The position numbers were made by a program, and so were the translations under genes. From Deltaproteobacteria bacterium (GTDB lineage Bacteria; Desulfobacterota; Desulfobulbia; Desulfobulbales; BM004): a stretch of 6,756 nucleotides of DNA. The notes beneath the pieces are model-generated. The model was not told where the DNA came from, searched no databases, and saw only the letters and a list, made by a program, of their open reading frames with translations. Where the stretch lies: contig CP070776.1 of the NCBI GenBank assembly GCA_020346205.1, forward strand, positions 1,053,359 through 1,060,114, in the 5' to 3' direction. Below are positions 6,414-6,756 of the stretch, in pieces; positions within the stretch are counted from its first letter, which is position 1; every line of letters starts with the position of its first letter.

Positions 6414-6432
6414 TGTTTCTCCCTTTTAAAAT
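6405..6432 (+). promoter_or_regulatory. Candidate promoter for tlyA
   Basis: TTGGAA (6405-6410) and TAAAAT (6427-6432) are 16 nt apart, matching four and five of six consensus bases. It would give a leader of about 85 nt. A second pair, TTGCTA (6365-6370) and TATAAA (6389-6394) with 18 nt spacing, is about as good, so the actual site is uncertain. It overlaps the candidate ampG promoter on the other strand. Confidence 0.28.
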
Positions 6433-6522
6433 GAATTATTCATAAAACATGCAAAGCCTTAGCAGTTTTGTACCAAAAACGGAAGAAAAGAATTAAACCA
6501 AAGCTGCCTCCATACCCTGCCC

Positions 6523-6756
6523 ATGAAAGTTCGTCTTGACAAATTACTGCTGGAAAAAAACATGGCCCCCACCAGGCAAAAAGCCCAGGCCCTGATTGCT
6601 GCCGGCCAGGTACTGGTAAATAACCGGCTGGCTGATAAGGCTGGAACCATGGTGGAAAATTCGGCAACAATTGATGTTAAGGAATCATGCCCTTACGTCA
6701 GCAGGGGCGGCTACAAGCTAGAAGAGGGATTAAAATTCTTCAAAATCAATCCGACT
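6523..6756 (+). CDS. tlyA: TlyA-family rRNA 2'-O-methyltransferase (S4 domain), 3'-truncated
   Basis: The first 78 codons are present and the frame is still open at the window end. The N-terminus MKVRLDKLLLEKNMAPTRQK is a typical S4 RNA-binding domain start (RLD..L.E....SR/TR), followed by ALIAAGQVLVNN, and by YVSRGGYKLEEGL at about residues 58-70. The YVSRGG.KL motif marks the junction from the S4 domain to the FtsJ/RrmJ-type methyltransferase domain in TlyA. TlyA methylates the 2'-O of cytidines in rRNA (16S and, in some bacteria, 23S) and was once named a hemolysin. The methyltransferase domain itself is outside the window. The ATG at 6523 is the first Met after an in-frame stop at 6460. 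No clear ribosome binding site precedes it. Confidence 0.88.
   Translation, partial: MKVRLDKLLLEKNMAPTRQKAQALIAAGQVLVNNRLADKAGTMVENSATIDVKESCPYVSRGGYKLEEGLKFFKINPT

Noticed and set aside
6440..6670. Minus-strand open frames across the tlyA start
   Set aside because: They are antisense to a recognisable S4 domain, and neither product resembles a known family.

Overview
The window looks like chromosomal DNA of a Gram-negative, outer-membrane bacterium with mid-range GC. The protein flavour (the TolQ/TolR/TolA-TonB type, TolB, and a lipoprotein-like YbgF/CpoB) best fits a sulfate-reducer-like member of Desulfobacterota (former Deltaproteobacteria). This lineage call is inference from general resemblance, not from a search.

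Layout. Positions 1-321 (+) are the 3' part of a FabZ-like hotdog dehydratase gene whose start lies outside the window. Positions 322-555 form a non-coding gap with a near-consensus sigma70-type promoter (TTGACA, 16 nt, TATAGT) and two small hairpins. Positions 556-5042 (+) form one tightly packed operon: tolQ, tolR, tolA (TonB-like C-terminus), tolB and cpoB/ybgF. Positions 5058-6314 (-) hold a convergent AmpG-family muropeptide transporter gene. Positions 6315-6522 form an AT-rich divergent intergenic region with candidate promoters in both directions and a short degenerate repeat. Positions 6523-6756 (+) are the 5' part of a TlyA-family rRNA methyltransferase gene that runs off the end of the window.

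How it works together. TolQ-TolR is a proton-driven inner-membrane stator that energises TolA. TolA reaches across the periplasm to TolB, and CpoB is the usual periplasmic companion that links Tol function to peptidoglycan synthesis during outer-membrane constriction. The neighbouring AmpG-like permease would return peptidoglycan breakdown products to the cytoplasm, so most of the window concerns envelope and cell-wall maintenance.

The most noteworthy point is what is absent. No pal gene lies between tolB and cpoB or anywhere else in the window, while the cpoB product carries a lipoprotein-like N-terminus. The hotdog gene upstream of tolQ is FabZ-like rather than the ybgC thioesterase found at that place in E. 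coli. I found no mobile element, CRISPR array, tRNA, rRNA or convincing intrinsic terminator. I see no evidence for an undescribed system; this is essentially a recognisable core envelope locus with some unusual details.
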